NCBI RefSeq assembly: GCF_015062935.1
Contig: NZ_SUTM01000023.1
Span: 1 to 45,292 of the forward strand
Source: Methanobrevibacter sp.
Lineage (GTDB): Archaea; Methanobacteriota; Methanobacteria; Methanobacteriales; Methanobacteriaceae
Direction: 5' to 3'
DNA: 45,292 nucleotides
Under the pieces are notes generated by a model, which was not told where the DNA came from, made no database searches, and saw only the letters and a program-made list of their open reading frames with translations. This document shows, in pieces, positions 44,148-45,292 of the stretch (the stretch's first letter is position 1; each line of letters begins with the position of its first letter). The translations under genes were made by a program, and so were the position numbers.

Positions 44148-44842
44148 TCGCAAGCGAATTTTACCATCAAATCGAATAATTCTTTAGCTTTATTGGTTGA
44201 ATCCTGTTCTGTAATGTCTTCAGGAATTTCATATACAAAAGTAGGATATCCTCCCTGAGCTATTGGTTTGGATACAAGAACTGCAGATGTTGATTTGTAT
44301 TCTTCATTGCCTGTTACTGGATAATAATTGAAATCACTGCTTTCGTTAACCTTTTTGGCAGTATCCACTGAGGCATTATCCATCTCAGGTGTGGCCAGAT
44401 AGAATCCCTGTCCGTAAGTAGGTATGTGTGAATGGCTTATGATTACACAATCAGCATCTGATTTGGTAACGTCAGGATTTACAAAGTCATGAACGAGACT
44501 TTCTCCATTGGCTCGGCCCTCATTATAATCCTGAGGGTTTTTTGTCACGTTGGTTTGATAATGGATGATTTTGACATCACTGTGGTCATTGACGTATTCC
44601 CTTGCGGCCTTAATTTCAGGGTCTATTGATAAGGGTTCTCTCGGATGGATTCCTGTAATTAGGGCTATAGTTTTATCAGCGCTTGCATTACCATAAACAA
44701 ACTTTTCAACAGTGCCGTTTTCAGTGTTTCCAAGGACGGTTCCTGTTGCATTTTGTGTCATTGGTTTGGATTGAATGAATATTAATCCTGCAAGAAGTAT
44801 TAAAATTACAGCTATTAAAATGATTTTAGTTTTTCTCTGCAA
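44144..44842 (-). CDS. Membrane-anchored M14/AspA-like metallopeptidase or deacylase, 232 aa
   Basis: An N-terminal transmembrane anchor (IILIAVILILLAGLIFIQS) is followed by an extracellular domain. GIHPREPLSI has the HxxE zinc-binding form of M14 carboxypeptidases and succinylglutamate desuccinylases. ISHSHIPTYG supplies a third His and TFVYEIPED a likely catalytic Glu. The domain is short, nearer to AstE/AspA types. It may trim peptides of the cell wall or environment; this is inference. ATG follows AGGTGAAATT. Overlaps the convergent partner gene by four bases. Confidence 0.6.
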   Translation of the reverse strand: MQRKTKIILIAVILILLAGLIFIQSKPMTQNATGTVLGNTENGTVEKFVYGNASADKTIALITGIHPREPLSIDPEIKAAREYVNDHSDVKIIHYQTNVTKNPQDYNEGRANGESLVHDFVNPDVTKSDADCVIISHSHIPTYGQGFYLATPEMDNASVDTAKKVNESSDFNYYPVTGNEEYKSTSAVLVSKPIAQGGYPTFVYEIPEDITEQDSTNKAKELFDLMVKFACD

Positions 44843-45292
44843 AATTTCACCTATTACAATATATATTTCAGATATATAATAGTTTTTTAGATTTGCTCAA
44901 TGTCAAATTTTAGAGTTAATACTGTTTAAACCATTCAGGATTGCTTTTGAAATGTTTTTTCATAAGTTCGGTTCGACATTTCATCATGTTTTCATATTTT
45001 TCCGGATTTTCATTTTTTATCTTTAAAATTCGAGAATACCTCGATTTCTGCAAGTTGGGGATGAATTGAAAAGTTGGGTGTACTTTTGTTAATTGTCTAT
45101 ATAATTAGTTATTTTTTAAAATAAGCTTTTTTTATAAGGTATTTAGGGGGATTATTTATATTCACTATACTTTTTGATTTTTCATATTAATATTGGAAAA
45201 TTAATACTTTTCATTTGCTCTCTTACTATTTCTTTATAAATGGGGAAGTTGTTAATTTAATATTAGTGAGTCTTTAATTTTTGTATGTTAAA
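44843..45292. other. Terminal non-coding region
   Basis: Very AT-rich. The first 50 bases contain the minus-strand promoter of the M14-like gene (TATATATC near 44870-44880). A gene remnant lies at 44916-45104. From 45105 to the end nothing was recognised. Confidence 0.4.
44916..45104 (-). pseudogene. 5'-truncated gene remnant, about 62 residues
   Basis: On the minus strand an open frame without a start codon runs to a TAA at 44916-44918, ending HFKSNPEWFKQY. It includes HPTFQFIPNLQKSRYSRIL and NPEKYENMMKCRTEL. The regular charged helices look like the end of a once real protein, but there is no Met or ribosome binding site at the beginning and a stop lies just upstream. Family unknown. Confidence 0.35.

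Overview
The window is a stretch of an AT-rich euryarchaeal chromosome. The likely source is a gut or rumen Methanobrevibacter or a close relative in Methanobacteriales. The support is methenyl-H4MPT cyclohydrolase, a thermosome, an HMf-type histone, archaeal ribosomal proteins and translation factors, GGTGAT-type ribosome binding sites, and above all large adhesin-like surface proteins, one with pseudomurein-binding repeats and a PeiW/PeiP-like catalytic domain. No rRNA, tRNA or CRISPR array was seen.

Layout. 1-75: last codons of an IS200/IS605-type TnpB and the element's right end. 296-4395: small zinc-ribbon protein, two conserved proteins, a TPR protein and a thermosome subunit. 4808-8815: a 1335-residue secreted protein joining Ig-like repeats, a glycosidase-like barrel, pseudomurein-binding repeats and a cysteine endopeptidase domain. 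8972-13779: DtxR-type regulator, tRNA-splicing endonuclease, TrpS, SpoIIM-like protein, threonine synthase, histone. 14243-21209: the conserved archaeal translation/transcription superoperon (L7Ae, S28e, L24e, Ndk, IF5B, S6e, aIF2-gamma, PIN protein, RpoE, Spt4, dephospho-CoA kinase, S24e, S27ae). 21280-23202: ArgH and a small secreted protein. 23242-23371: a strongly structured non-coding RNA. 23374-27622: KH/PP-loop protein, MarR regulator, and a decayed block in which an MFS transporter and a short-chain dehydrogenase are joined head to head by a deletion, followed by an intact ferredoxin-type aldo/keto reductase. 27706-36408: two small damaged or uncertain genes, MetY, an adhesin, Mch, a DUF4013 protein, two tandem rubrerythrins and NadV. 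36585-41303: a 1572-residue adhesin with a papain-like protease. 41316-44842: ThyA, an acetyltransferase, a two-gene module starting with a nucleotidyltransferase-like gene that carries an amber stop, and a membrane-anchored M14-like protein. The last 450 bases hold only a gene remnant.

Most exciting candidate. The RNA at 23242-23371 has about 28 nested base pairs and lies just downstream of TTAGGCATACCTAA and a TATA box. Almost the same operator-plus-TATA arrangement lies in front of the window's own DtxR-family gene (8901-8926). This suggests a metal-responsive small RNA controlled by the DtxR protein, functionally like bacterial RyhB but in a methanogen. This is inference from sequence only.

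A second theme is cell-wall biology: one protein combines a possible glycan-cleaving domain with a peptide-cleaving domain, both tied to pseudomurein-binding repeats. A third theme is decay: a deletion junction, two nonsense codons, a homopolymer frameshift and a 5'-truncated fragment all lie in the non-core parts of the window, while the translation superoperon is intact.
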